Source: Phycisphaerae bacterium
GTDB lineage: Bacteria; Planctomycetota; Phycisphaerae; FEN-1346; JAACEH01
Assembly (NCBI GenBank): GCA_012729015.1
Contig: JAAYDY010000079.1
Location: forward strand, 44,500-108,499
DNA: 64,000 nt
Reading direction: 5' to 3'
The position numbers were made by a program, and so were the translations under genes. This document shows, in pieces, positions 9,902 to 18,112 of the stretch (the first letter of the stretch is position 1; each line of letters begins with the position of its first letter). The notes beneath the pieces are model-generated. The model did not search any database, was not told the origin of the DNA, and saw nothing but the letters and a program-made list of their open reading frames with translations.

Positions 9902-10665
9902 GCGGCCCCTCCGGATGCGGACTCGTGGTTGCCGTGACGGACCATGCGCAGGCTGCCGCCGTAGACCTCGGCGATGCGGTCACCGGTGAGCTCCTCGGTC
10001 GGATGAACCCAGACGCGGCGGTTGACGCAGACCACGGTCCTGACGCAGTGCGTTACGAAGCCCACGTCGTGCGACACGGTGACGACGGCGATGTGCCGGT
10101 TGAGCCGGCAGAGCAGATGGTGGATTTCGCCTTCGATGACGACGTCGAGGTTGGCCGTCGGTTCGTCGAACAGGAGCAGTTCGGGTTCGCCCACCAGGGC
10201 GCGGGCAATCAGGACACGCTGCCTCTGCCCTCCCGAGAGTTCGGCGAAGGACCGCCGTGCCAGCGGCTCCATCTCGACGTCAGCCAGGGCCTTCATGGCG
10301 GCCCGGCGGTCGTCGCGACCGAACGGCCCCCACCGGCGGCCCTTGCGAAGCCGCCCCATGAGCACCACGTCGAGCACCCGCACCGGGAAGCTCGGGTCCA
10401 CCTGGGCATGTTGCGGCATGTAGCCGATGCGGACCCGGGCCGCCTGCGGCTCCTGGCCGAACATGCGCACCGTGCCGCGCGTCGGACGAAGCAACCCGAG
10501 CATCAGTTTCAGCAGCGTCGTCTTGCCGCCGCCGTTGGGCCCCAGAACCGTCACGAAGTCGCGCGGCGTGATCGCCAGGTTCACGTCCTCCAGCACCGGT
10601 TGCCCGTTGTAGCTGAAGGACACGTCGGTCATCCGGATGATCGGCTCATCGGTGGGCGTGGTCAT
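9886..10665 (-). CDS. znuC: Zinc/manganese ABC transporter ATP-binding protein
   Basis: Cytoplasmic ATPase that powers metal uptake through ZnuB. The 259-residue product has Walker A GPNGGGKTT, a Q-loop in YMPQHAQVDP, the ABC signature ELSGGQRQRVLIARAL, Walker B LLLFDEPTANLD and a switch His in VTVSHDVGF. It overlaps znuA by 20 bases and znuB by 16, so the three genes are coupled. The C-terminus carries a short His-bearing extension, VRHGNHES. Confidence 0.95.
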   Translation of the reverse strand: MTTPTDEPIIRMTDVSFSYNGQPVLEDVNLAITPRDFVTVLGPNGGGKTTLLKLMLGLLRPTRGTVRMFGQEPQAARVRIGYMPQHAQVDPSFPVRVLDVVLMGRLRKGRRWGPFGRDDRRAAMKALADVEMEPLARRSFAELSGGQRQRVLIARALVGEPELLLFDEPTANLDVVIEGEIHHLLCRLNRHIAVVTVSHDVGFVTHCVRTVVCVNRRVWVHPTEELTGDRIAEVYGGSLRMVRHGNHESASGGAACPSS

Positions 10666-11719
10666 GGTCGTTCTCGTCCTTGGATGCCTCCGACGGATTC
10701 AGGGCGAGGCGAATCTTCTCCGCCATCGCGGTCAGGTTCGCCAGGTAATCGCGGGCCAGCGGGTCCATCGGCACCACCGCCCCGCCGATGCTGCGGGCCA
10801 CGGTCTCGGCAGCCGTTGTCGAGAACTGCGGCTGCACGAAGATGACCTTGACGCCGGCCTTGCGGGCCTTCTCGATCAGCCCGATCAGCTGCTTCGGTCC
10901 GGGCTCCTTGCCCTCGATCTCGACGGGCGTCTGACGCAGGCCGTAGGCGTCGGCGAAGTAGCCGTAGGCCGGATGGAAAACGAAGAACTCGCGGCCCCGT
11001 AGCGGCTCAAGAACCGTCGTCAGCTTGCGATCCACGCCGTCGAGGTCGTCCTCGAACCGTTTCAGGTTCTCAAGGTACTCGCTGCCGTGCTCCGGATCAA
11101 GGCGGACGAGGGCGTCGCAGATGGTCTTCGCCTGAATCCTGACCAGGCGGGGGCTGAGCCAGATGTGCGGATCGTCCCCCTTGGCGGCTTCCGACGAGGG
11201 AGCCTCGCGATCGGTCTGGCGGCCGGCCTCGCTGCCATGACTGTGACCATGGTCCCCGGCCGCAGCGCCGCCATTGGGGGCCTCCGCGTCGGCGTCGTCC
11301 TGGTCGTGATCGTCGTGCTCGCCGTGGTGGTGCGAATGCTCCATCACGCGCAGGGGAATGCCCTGCCGCGTATCGACGATCTCGAGTTGACGCACCGTGG
11401 AGGCGATCTTCTTCAGCAGCGACTCCTCGAAGGGCACGCCGATCCGGAAAAAGGCCCTGGCTTCCGTGAGCCGCGCGACCTGCTTCGGCGTTACTTCATA
11501 CGTCTCCGGCGACTGGCCGGGACCGACCAGCACGTCAACCTCCACGCGCTCGCCGCCGAGGCGCTCCAGGAAGTAGGCTTGCGGCAGGATGCTGACAAAC
11601 ACGCGCAACCTGGCCGGCGACGGTCGCGACGACTCGTCGTCGGCCGGCGCGGTGGCTTGACACCCAACCGCGGCCAAGCCTGCGATCATGGCAATCAGGA
11701 TGGCGGTAGAACGTGGCAT
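10646..11719 (-). CDS. znuA: Zinc ABC transporter substrate-binding lipoprotein
   Basis: Periplasmic metal-binding protein that delivers zinc to ZnuB. The 357-residue product starts with a lipoprotein signal ending LAAVGC (Cys20). It has a long acidic/His-rich loop (about residues 127-162, HSHHHGEHDDHD) typical of zinc rather than manganese proteins, plus a second His cluster at the C-terminus (NDHDHAHR). Probable ligands are His185 (DPHIWLSP), His249 (FVFHPAYGYF) and Asp319 (PMDPLARDYL). The first ligand, usually His in a PHTYEP segment, appears to be Glu72 here (SPETYEVTP), which is unusual. Overlaps znuC. Confidence 0.93.
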   Translation of the reverse strand: MPRSTAILIAMIAGLAAVGCQATAPADDESSRPSPARLRVFVSILPQAYFLERLGGERVEVDVLVGPGQSPETYEVTPKQVARLTEARAFFRIGVPFEESLLKKIASTVRQLEIVDTRQGIPLRVMEHSHHHGEHDDHDQDDADAEAPNGGAAAGDHGHSHGSEAGRQTDREAPSSEAAKGDDPHIWLSPRLVRIQAKTICDALVRLDPEHGSEYLENLKRFEDDLDGVDRKLTTVLEPLRGREFFVFHPAYGYFADAYGLRQTPVEIEGKEPGPKQLIGLIEKARKAGVKVIFVQPQFSTTAAETVARSIGGAVVPMDPLARDYLANLTAMAEKIRLALNPSEASKDENDHDHAHR

Positions 11720-11767
11720 GGCTCATTTCCTCCGGCAAGGGCCGGGCGTGACGGTCTGCCGCCGCGG

Positions 11768-12046
11768 TCAGCGGCGGTGCGTGTCGGATGCGTGAGAGCG
11801 ACAGACCAGGTACGTTTCGCTGCACTCGCTGCACTTCTGAACGGTGTGGTCGAGCGCGAAGTCGTTCCAGTGGCGTTTCTGGCCCGCCGTCAGCAGGCCG
11901 GTTCCGTTGCAGAGCGGACAGACGTTGTCGAGGGCGGCCAGCACGGCGGCCCGGATGAACTCCGACCGATTGGGCAATCCCTTCATCGCCTCGGTCAGGG
12001 CCGCATCGGCCTTGAAGGTCACAATCTCGGCTTTCCTACGCGTCAT
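11768..12046 (-). CDS. Ribbon-helix-helix regulator with zinc-ribbon tail
   Basis: A 92-residue protein whose residues 6-40 fit a CopG/Arc-type ribbon-helix-helix DNA-binding fold: strand EIVTFKAD, then helices with LPNRSEFIRAAVLAAL. The C-terminal half contains Cys43-x2-Cys46, His59, His67, Cys72-x2-Cys75, Cys82 and His85, which is a probable zinc-binding ribbon. The ATG at 12046 has a GGGAGAG ribosome site; an upstream ATG at 12082 lacks one. It is the first gene of the unit leading into znuA, 48 bases on. I infer it senses zinc and controls the operon. No named family is recognised. Confidence 0.78.
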   Translation of the reverse strand: MTRRKAEIVTFKADAALTEAMKGLPNRSEFIRAAVLAALDNVCPLCNGTGLLTAGQKRHWNDFALDHTVQKCSECSETYLVCRSHASDTHRR

Positions 12047-12094
12047 GGCTCTCTCCCGGCCCCCCGGACCATGTCCCAACAAACGCCACCCGGT

Positions 12095-12123
12095 GTATTA
12101 CCTCGTGTTACCGCCTGTGTCAA
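12095..12123 (-). promoter_or_regulatory. Promoter of the RHH-znuACB operon with tandem operator candidate
   Basis: TTGACA (12123-12118) and TAATAC (12100-12095) are 17 bases apart on the minus strand. Two direct copies of GGTAAYAC (12112-12105 and 12102-12095) are 10 bases apart. One sits in the spacer and the other covers the -10, as expected for two RHH dimers binding the same DNA face and blocking polymerase. Confidence 0.7.
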
Positions 12124-12525
12124 GTCCCCTGCCGACACGATGTGCCGTGGCTGCGGCGTTACGACGTGCGAAAAACCTCGCTGCCGGCGACCCCTGACCG
12201 GGCATCAACCGTTCATTACCCATTTTCTGGCAACACGTTGCGTTCCTGCATTTGCTTCCGTAGCGGGCATCCGTAGGCTTGTCCTTCGTGGGGGGCATGA
12301 ATAAGTCTGCGCAGGCAGCGTCCGAGACAACAGAGGTGACCGTGATGAGCAGAGCCGATATCGCCTATCTTCTAAAGGTCTTCGCCCGCGCTCTTGCCGA
12401 CGGCCTGCCCAGCCGACCTGCTCGGGCCCCATCGACCGATACAGCCGCCACGCCCAGTTCCTCGGCCGAATGCATCAGGCGTCATGCGCCGACGGATGAC
12501 GGGTACCTGAACTGACAGCCTGCGA
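12124..12525. other. Intergenic region upstream of the zinc operon
   Basis: About 400 bases between the zinc-operon promoter and the stop codon of the polyferredoxin gene. The only candidate I see is the short plus-strand ORF at 12345-12515. No hairpin with a T-run and no further promoter is convincing. Confidence 0.4.
12345..12515 (+). CDS. Possible 56-residue small protein
   Basis: The ATG at 12345 follows AGAGGTGACC, a good ribosome-site match. The N-terminal half could form an amphipathic helix (ADIAYLLKVFARAL); the rest is Ser/Thr/Pro/Ala-rich. It points away from the zinc operon and converges on the polyferredoxin gene. I do not recognise it, and it could be a chance ORF. Confidence 0.25.
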   Translation: MSRADIAYLLKVFARALADGLPSRPARAPSTDTAATPSSSAECIRRHAPTDDGYLN

Positions 12526-14268
12526 TCATTCGAGGAAATCGGGAAGGTAGTCGTCCCGCACCGGGGACCCTTGCGACCGCTTCTGGCGTCTGCGGCGGCG
12601 TTCGGCCTCGCGCAATTCCAGGTACGAGCCGCTCGGCAGGCGGTCGTCGCGTCCCTGGCCTGCCCGCGTCACGATGGCCGCCTTGGCCAGCGCCCCCCGG
12701 GCCACCACGTTCACCGCGTGGCATCGCGCCTGGCACTGCCCGCAGCCGACGCACCGGTCGGCGACGACGACAGGAGCGTCGATGCCGGTCTGGTCGTCGG
12801 GCATCCCGTCCTCGTCCAACTGAACGTGGAGACGAATGAACTCGATGGCATCGTGCCCTGCGGCCCGGCACTGGAGATAGCACAGCCGGCAGGGTTCCCT
12901 GCCCGAGTGGGACAGGCAGGCCGCCTCGTTCACCACGGCGAGACCGATGCGGACTGCACGCTTCTCCTCCAGGTCCAGCGGCCGAATCGCCCCGGTCGGA
13001 CAGACCTGACCGCAGTTGCTGCAATTCTCGTGGCAGCCGGCCCAGTCGGCCACGACGTGCGGCGTCCAGAGGCCGGCCAGCCCCGTCTGGAGTCCCAGCG
13101 GCTGAAGACACTGGCTGGGACAGGCCTTCATGCACTCACCACAGCGGACACACTGACGGAGGAACTGCTCTTCGGGAACACTGCCGGGTGGGCGGACAGG
13201 CATCCAGCCCTCGCCGGCTCGATCCGCTGGACCGATATAGCGTGTCAGGAGCACGCCGGCGATCCCCCCAACCGCCCCGGTCAGCAATGCGCGCCGCGAC
13301 AGGCCGACCGTGGCCGGAACCGTCGCGTCGCCGTGCAGCCACTCGGTGGAACGGTCCCAGCGCGGCGTGAACTGGATCGCTCCGACGGGGCAGACGCCGC
13401 CACAGACCTGGCAGAATGTGCAGTCGGCGTCCCGCGTGGTGAAGTCGTCGGCCACGGCATCCATCGAGCAGACGACGCGGCACCGGCCGCACCGAACACA
13501 GGCGGGGGCGACCTTGCGCTCGGTCACTCGGAGTCTCGCGGCCAGCGAGAAGAGGGCTCCCGCGGGACAGACGCATCGGCACCAGAACCTCGGCCCCAGG
13601 AGGCTCAGGGCCATGACCCCGGCCAGAGGAATGGCGGCCAGGAAGTGCTCCCACTGCATCGGCGGCACAGCGCCCCAGTGCCGCAGGAGGCCGATCTGGA
13701 GCGGCGCGAGGGTAACCAGCAGCCCGCGAGTCAGCAGAGGAATCGGCGAGACGTAGCCTGCAACCATCGCGCCGCCGGCGGCGGCCGCCAGGACGGCGGC
13801 CAGGAGGCCATACCGCAGGTGGACCCACGGCCCTCGCCGGTGGAGATGGAAACGACGCAGGCGCCGGGCGACGGCCCAGTCCCAGAGGTCGACGATCGTG
13901 CCGAGCGGGCAGACGTAGCCGCAGAAGAGCCGCGGGACAGCCACGCCGGCCAACAGGACGCAGCCGGCCACGACGAGTGCGGACGTCGCCGTTCTCGACG
14001 CAAGCGAGGCCGCGATGCCAACCAGTGGATCGAGCCGGAGCGCGACATCAATGCCGATGAGGCGGCGATCCTGCCGCACTGGGGCCACCTGGGGCGAGTC
14101 GTCGGGCCGGAGAACATGGAAGAACAGCGCCAGGAAGAGTGCCAGACAGACGGCCTGGGCGAGTCGCGTCAGCGGGGCGGCAGCCCAGGCGGACGGCACG
14201 CGTCGGCGGTCGTCCGCTCGTCCCGACGGCTTCGCTGGAGGTGGCTTGCGAAAATGGTTCAGTCGCAT
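12526..14268 (-). CDS. NapH/NapG-like membrane polyferredoxin fusion
   Basis: A 580-residue iron-sulfur electron carrier. The N-terminal half has about five membrane helices and two NapH/NosR-type cytoplasmic motifs (CGYVCPLGTIVDLWDW and CRCVCPAGALF). Two 4Fe-4S clusters follow (CVRCGRCRVVCS and CTFCQVCGGVCPVGA). A twin-Arg-like LSRRALLTG with a hydrophobic stretch near residue 320 then leads to a second ferredoxin domain with CVRCGECMKACPSQC, CSNCGQVCPTGA, CRLCYLQC and CVGCGQCQARC. This looks like NapH and NapG/MauM-type proteins fused into one chain. Its upstream neighbour is an FMN-binding protein, so the pair could pass electrons between the quinone pool and the periplasm. No terminal reductase is in the window. 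Confidence 0.85.
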   Translation of the reverse strand: MRLNHFRKPPPAKPSGRADDRRRVPSAWAAAPLTRLAQAVCLALFLALFFHVLRPDDSPQVAPVRQDRRLIGIDVALRLDPLVGIAASLASRTATSALVVAGCVLLAGVAVPRLFCGYVCPLGTIVDLWDWAVARRLRRFHLHRRGPWVHLRYGLLAAVLAAAAGGAMVAGYVSPIPLLTRGLLVTLAPLQIGLLRHWGAVPPMQWEHFLAAIPLAGVMALSLLGPRFWCRCVCPAGALFSLAARLRVTERKVAPACVRCGRCRVVCSMDAVADDFTTRDADCTFCQVCGGVCPVGAIQFTPRWDRSTEWLHGDATVPATVGLSRRALLTGAVGGIAGVLLTRYIGPADRAGEGWMPVRPPGSVPEEQFLRQCVRCGECMKACPSQCLQPLGLQTGLAGLWTPHVVADWAGCHENCSNCGQVCPTGAIRPLDLEEKRAVRIGLAVVNEAACLSHSGREPCRLCYLQCRAAGHDAIEFIRLHVQLDEDGMPDDQTGIDAPVVVADRCVGCGQCQARCHAVNVVARGALAKAAIVTRAGQGRDDRLPSGSYLELREAERRRRRQKRSQGSPVRDDYLPDFLE

Positions 14269-14336
14269 AGCTGTCGCCGCAAGAATATGTTGGCCCCGAG
14301 GTCGCTTGCCTCCGCGGGCATGTCCGGGTGCTAAGG

Positions 14337-14439
14337 AACTATCTCAGAACTGCCTCTTGTGGCACAGCCGCCCTCGGCTGTGCGGCCTTCTCCCGGTCCC
14401 CCGGCCGAGGGCGGCCGGGCCACGGGTTCTGAGATAGTT
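14337..14439. repeat. MITE-like element with 14-bp terminal inverted repeats
   Basis: Perfect inverted termini AACTATCTCAGAAC (14337-14350) and GTTCTGAGATAGTT (14426-14439) enclose a hairpin GCACAGCCG-CCCT-CGGCTGTGC (14362-14383) and a second palindrome CCGGCC...GGCCGG (14401-14418). It lies between two genes and contains no ORF. It may be a non-autonomous element or an mRNA hairpin. Confidence 0.7.
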
Positions 14440-14440
14440 T

Positions 14441-15547
14441 CTACGGCTTCGTGCCGGCAGCCAAGGCCTTGGCCGTGGCGTTGATGATGGCCGTCGAAGT
14501 GATGGTCGCACTGGTCACGGCATCGACATCCTTGACGCCCTGGCGAGCGACAATCTGCTCGGGCACCGCCGTTGGGGCGACGAAGCACATGTCCTCCTTG
14601 TGCCGCGTGACCGTGCACGACTCGATGCGGCCGGCCTTGACGACGACCTGCACTTCGACCGGGCCGCGATACCCCTGGGCGCTGCCGGAGTACGTGCCGT
14701 CAGCGACCCTCGACAGGTCCAGCCGCCGGAAGACCTGAACCGACTCGACAGCGGCCTGGGCGCGTTCCTGGTTGCGTTTGATGTCGCGACCGCCCTGCTT
14801 GACGGCCACGGCCTTCTGGTAATACGTCATCGCCTCGTCGTACTTGCCGTGCCGTCGGCAGACATCGCCGGCAGCCAGATAGGCCGCATCGGCCCAATGA
14901 CTCTGCGCCTTCTTCTCGGCCAGCGACAAGGCAGTCTTCAAGTCGCCCATCTCGGACCACAGGCGGATGACGCTGCTGTCACGGGTGGTGTCGGCGCCGA
15001 TCTTGCGGAGGATCGCCTCGGCGGCGGACCGGGCGCCGAGTTTCCAGTAGCACGAGGCCAGTTTGACCCGGCCGAAATCGTTGCCCCGGCTGAGCCAGAA
15101 GGCCGCCCGCGCATAATCCCCTTCGTAGTCGTAGTAGGCGTTGCCCAGGGACTGGATGGCCTTCCTCTGCGCAACGGGGTTGTCCTTGTTGATTGCCAGC
15201 ACATGATGAAGGAGCTTGATGCCCTCGCGCCACCTGCCGGGGTTGGGGCTGATGACACTGACCAGGTAGGCGCCGATCTGCCTCTGCGGCTGCCAGGAGT
15301 CGCCGGGCTTGCCGTCGGGCCAACTGAGGTCCAGCGTGTCGGGATACTTCAACTCAACCGAGTCCCACCACTCGGGTGACGACCTCCCAGTCGCGTCAAT
15401 CAGGGCGTCCGCCTGAGCCTTGGTTCTGACGGCCGCGGCGGCAGCGGGCGGTTTTGCCGCTCCCGGCTCCGACCCGGCCCCCGGTGGCAGACCCTGCCCG
15501 ACAAGGAGAACCAGTCCCACCATTCCTGCCAGCGCCGCCTGTGCCAT
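14441..15547 (-). CDS. Secreted TPR protein with C-terminal FMN-binding domain
   Basis: A 368-residue protein with an N-terminal signal-like hydrophobic segment (LAGMVGLVLLVGQGL), about six helical TPR-type repeats (roughly residues 90-260) and a C-terminal FMN-binding domain (about 275-368). The domain begins DGTYSGSAQGYRGPVEVQVV and ends with DAVTSATITS, the motif in which a Thr carries covalent FMN in RnfG, NqrC and NosR. The ATG at 15547 follows GGAGGA. It is cotranscribed with the polyferredoxin 172 bases downstream. The TPR-FMN combination is unusual, and the partner protein it binds is unknown. Confidence 0.82.
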   Translation of the reverse strand: MAQAALAGMVGLVLLVGQGLPPGAGSEPGAAKPPAAAAAVRTKAQADALIDATGRSSPEWWDSVELKYPDTLDLSWPDGKPGDSWQPQRQIGAYLVSVISPNPGRWREGIKLLHHVLAINKDNPVAQRKAIQSLGNAYYDYEGDYARAAFWLSRGNDFGRVKLASCYWKLGARSAAEAILRKIGADTTRDSSVIRLWSEMGDLKTALSLAEKKAQSHWADAAYLAAGDVCRRHGKYDEAMTYYQKAVAVKQGGRDIKRNQERAQAAVESVQVFRRLDLSRVADGTYSGSAQGYRGPVEVQVVVKAGRIESCTVTRHKEDMCFVAPTAVPEQIVARQGVKDVDAVTSATITSTAIINATAKALAAGTKP

Positions 15548-15767
15548 GATCTCGTCTTCCTCCGGCCGTCTGCGCGAAGGCCGCCCGGCGCGGCGGGGCT
15601 GAGGGTCGGAGAGGAGCGGCGCCGGAAGACCTGATCCGAGATTCAACGTTCGGGAGAGGGCGAAGTTGCAGAGAATCCTGGCAGCACACGTCGCCCTCTC
15701 GCCGCCGGCCGGGCGGTCGCCACGAGGTGTGGCGCCCCGGAATTGGCGTTGCTTCTGACGCACGGCC

Positions 15768-17651
15768 TTACGGTCTGGGGCCGAAACACCGGTCCAGATG
15801 CTCGTTGTCCGGCGGCCTGGTCATCAGACTGACGACGACGGCCGTCAGGATCGATAGCGGCAGGGCAACCAGGATCGGATCAACGACGGGCCAGTTGGGG
15901 AAGTCGGCCAGGATGCTGGCCTTGCCTCCGGTGAGCTTGAAGACCAGGCCGATGGCGGCGGCTTCCTGCGCCTTGACGAGCAGGAGCCAGAGCGCGGTGG
16001 CTGCGAAGCCGACGATCATCGAGGCGATGGCGGCCGGTCGGGTCATGCGCCGGAAGAAGAGGCCGCCGACAAAGGCCGGCAGGAACGCCGAGGCGCAGAG
16101 GCCGAAGAAGATGGAGGTGGCGCGGGCGACGATGTAGCCACCGCGGGCGAAGTAGGCCACGATGGCGGCCAGAACGATGCCGACGATGATGCCGATGCGG
16201 ACCACGGGAACGGTCCGGGCGGCCTGGTCGCCGCCGCCGGGCAGGAGCTGCTGCCAGACGTCGCGTCCGAGGCTGGTGCCCAGGGTGTGGAACTGGCTCG
16301 ACAGGGTGCTCATCGCCGCGGCCAGGAGCGTCAGCAGGAAAAGCAGGCCGAACCATTTGGGCATGGCGCGACTGACGTAGATCGGAATGATGCTGTCGGA
16401 ATTGAGCATCCACCGGTCGCCGGCCTGGACGACGGCCCGCGTGAAGCCGGTGGCCCTGGGCCGCACGGAGACGTCGCCGTCGGGCAGCGAAGCGACCTCG
16501 GCCCGCGGCATGATGGCCGCATCGTTGCCAAGACCGTACTCGATAAGGTGCGTGTCGGCTTTGCCGTCGCGCGACGTGTCGATGTGCAGCAGGCGGCAGT
16601 GGGACACCTTCTCGACGCCGCGCTCCTTCTTGGTGATCACGGCGGCGTCTTCGGAGACCGAGACCAGGCGGCCGCGGACCTCCTCGTGCTGGAAGAAGTA
16701 GACGTTGCTCAGCGCCCCGACGGTATAGGCCACGCCCGGCATGACCAGCATGAAGATGCCGCCCAGGATGACGGCCCGGTTCAGTTCGCGTTTGGACTTG
16801 ACGGTCATGAACCGGACGACCAGTTGCGGCTGCGCCAGGACGCCGATGCCGACGCCGAGCAGAAGGGTGCTGCCGACGATCCACCACAGGTCGTACTTGC
16901 GATCGCCCCAGCCGGCCTCGGGCCAGGCGGTCCACCCGCGCTGGCCGATCATCTTGAACCCGACGAACGCCTGATCGCCCATAGCCTTCAGATCGCCGTG
17001 GCCCTTCTCGACGCCTCCCAGAATGACGTAGGTGGCCACCAGGAGCACGATCATGCCGACGACCATAATCGTTCCCTGGAGGGCGTCGGTGTACATGACG
17101 CCCTTGAGACCGCCGGCAATGACGTAGGCGGCGACGATCACGCTCAGGATCAGCAGCGATGCTCCGTAGTCGAGGTTGAACTGCGTGTGGAGAAACTCGC
17201 TGCCGCCGATGAGCACGGCTCCGGCATAGAGCGGCACGAAAAGAAAGATCACCAGGCCGGAAAGAATCTGGACGGCGCGGCTCTGGAATCGGCGGCCGAG
17301 GAGTTCGGGAAACGTGTGGGCTTCGAGGCGGTGCCCCATGCGCCGGGTCCGCTCGCCGAAGACGACGAAGGCGATGAAGACGCCCATGAAGATGTTCAGG
17401 AACACGAGCCACATGAGACTCATGCCGAACATGCCGGCCACGCCGCCGAAGCCGACGATGGCGCTGGTGGAGATGAACGTGGCGCCGTAGCTCATGGCCA
17501 TGACGAACGGATGGGCCTTGCGGCCGGCGACCATGTAGTCGGCGGCCGTCTTCGTCCCGCGGTATCCGAGCCACCCAAGGTAACCGACCACCAACAGGTA
17601 AAGCAACGTGACGAGGATTTCGGGAATCCCCACGGCCTGCGCAACCGGCAT
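15768..17651 (-). CDS. Sodium:solute symporter (SSS family)
   Basis: Sodium-coupled uptake transporter of 627 residues with about 13 hydrophobic helices. SSS features include ADYMVAGRKAHPFVMAMSYG near helix 2, GGLKGVMYTDALQG and the sodium-site segment AAAMSTLSSQFHTLGTSLGRD. Roughly 100 residues (about 330-435) of hydrophilic sequence are inserted between helices in the middle of the protein, which is not usual for the family. The substrate cannot be told from sequence; pantothenate/proline-type and sugar carriers are both possible. GGAGGACG precedes the ATG at 17651. The gene follows a small accessory protein. Confidence 0.9.
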   Translation of the reverse strand: MPVAQAVGIPEILVTLLYLLVVGYLGWLGYRGTKTAADYMVAGRKAHPFVMAMSYGATFISTSAIVGFGGVAGMFGMSLMWLVFLNIFMGVFIAFVVFGERTRRMGHRLEAHTFPELLGRRFQSRAVQILSGLVIFLFVPLYAGAVLIGGSEFLHTQFNLDYGASLLILSVIVAAYVIAGGLKGVMYTDALQGTIMVVGMIVLLVATYVILGGVEKGHGDLKAMGDQAFVGFKMIGQRGWTAWPEAGWGDRKYDLWWIVGSTLLLGVGIGVLAQPQLVVRFMTVKSKRELNRAVILGGIFMLVMPGVAYTVGALSNVYFFQHEEVRGRLVSVSEDAAVITKKERGVEKVSHCRLLHIDTSRDGKADTHLIEYGLGNDAAIMPRAEVASLPDGDVSVRPRATGFTRAVVQAGDRWMLNSDSIIPIYVSRAMPKWFGLLFLLTLLAAAMSTLSSQFHTLGTSLGRDVWQQLLPGGGDQAARTVPVVRIGIIVGIVLAAIVAYFARGGYIVARATSIFFGLCASAFLPAFVGGLFFRRMTRPAAIASMIVGFAATALWLLLVKAQEAAAIGLVFKLTGGKASILADFPNWPVVDPILVALPLSILTAVVVSLMTRPPDNEHLDRCFGPRP

Positions 17652-17705
17652 GGATCGTCCTCCGTATTCGACATCCGGCGGGCGACCCGCCGGAGCACTG
17701 GCGGA

Positions 17706-17876
17706 TCAGAGCTGCTGCTCGACCTTCTTCTCCTCAGCAGCCCAGCGCACGTCCTGGCTTTCTACGTCCTCGCGCCCGCGGTTCCAGGCGATCAGGCCGT
17801 AGACAATGCACAGAACCGTGCTGCCGATGGAGAGCAGATAGCCCAGCAACACCCACACGTCGTCAATACCCCACAT
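17706..17876 (-). CDS. Symporter small accessory protein
   Basis: A 56-residue protein with a single membrane helix (VWVLLGYLLSIGSTVLCIVYGLI) and a short charged tail. Proteins of this size and plan are commonly encoded just before SSS transporters in anaerobes and PVC bacteria. The ATG at 17876 has CAGGGAG upstream and starts MWGIDDVWVLLGY, which fits that group. It lies 54 bases ahead of the symporter. It probably assembles with or stabilises the transporter (inference). Confidence 0.72.
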   Translation of the reverse strand: MWGIDDVWVLLGYLLSIGSTVLCIVYGLIAWNRGREDVESQDVRWAAEEKKVEQQL

Positions 17877-18112
17877 GGCGAATGCTCCCTGAGAAATGGA
17901 CGCGGCGTCTGTGATATGCCATTCAGCAGTTCCCAAGTGTGCCCAAACTGGCCGCAAAAAGCAAGATGGTTCCCGGGGCCGATCGTTCCCGGGTCCGTGC
18001 GGACCCTCGCGCCGACATCGAGCGTCCGGCAGCGCAGAACCAGGGCGCCGACCGGGGAATCCGGCGAGGCGCCCTGGGCATCCACTTCCGCTGCGACGCG
18101 GACCGACGGAGC

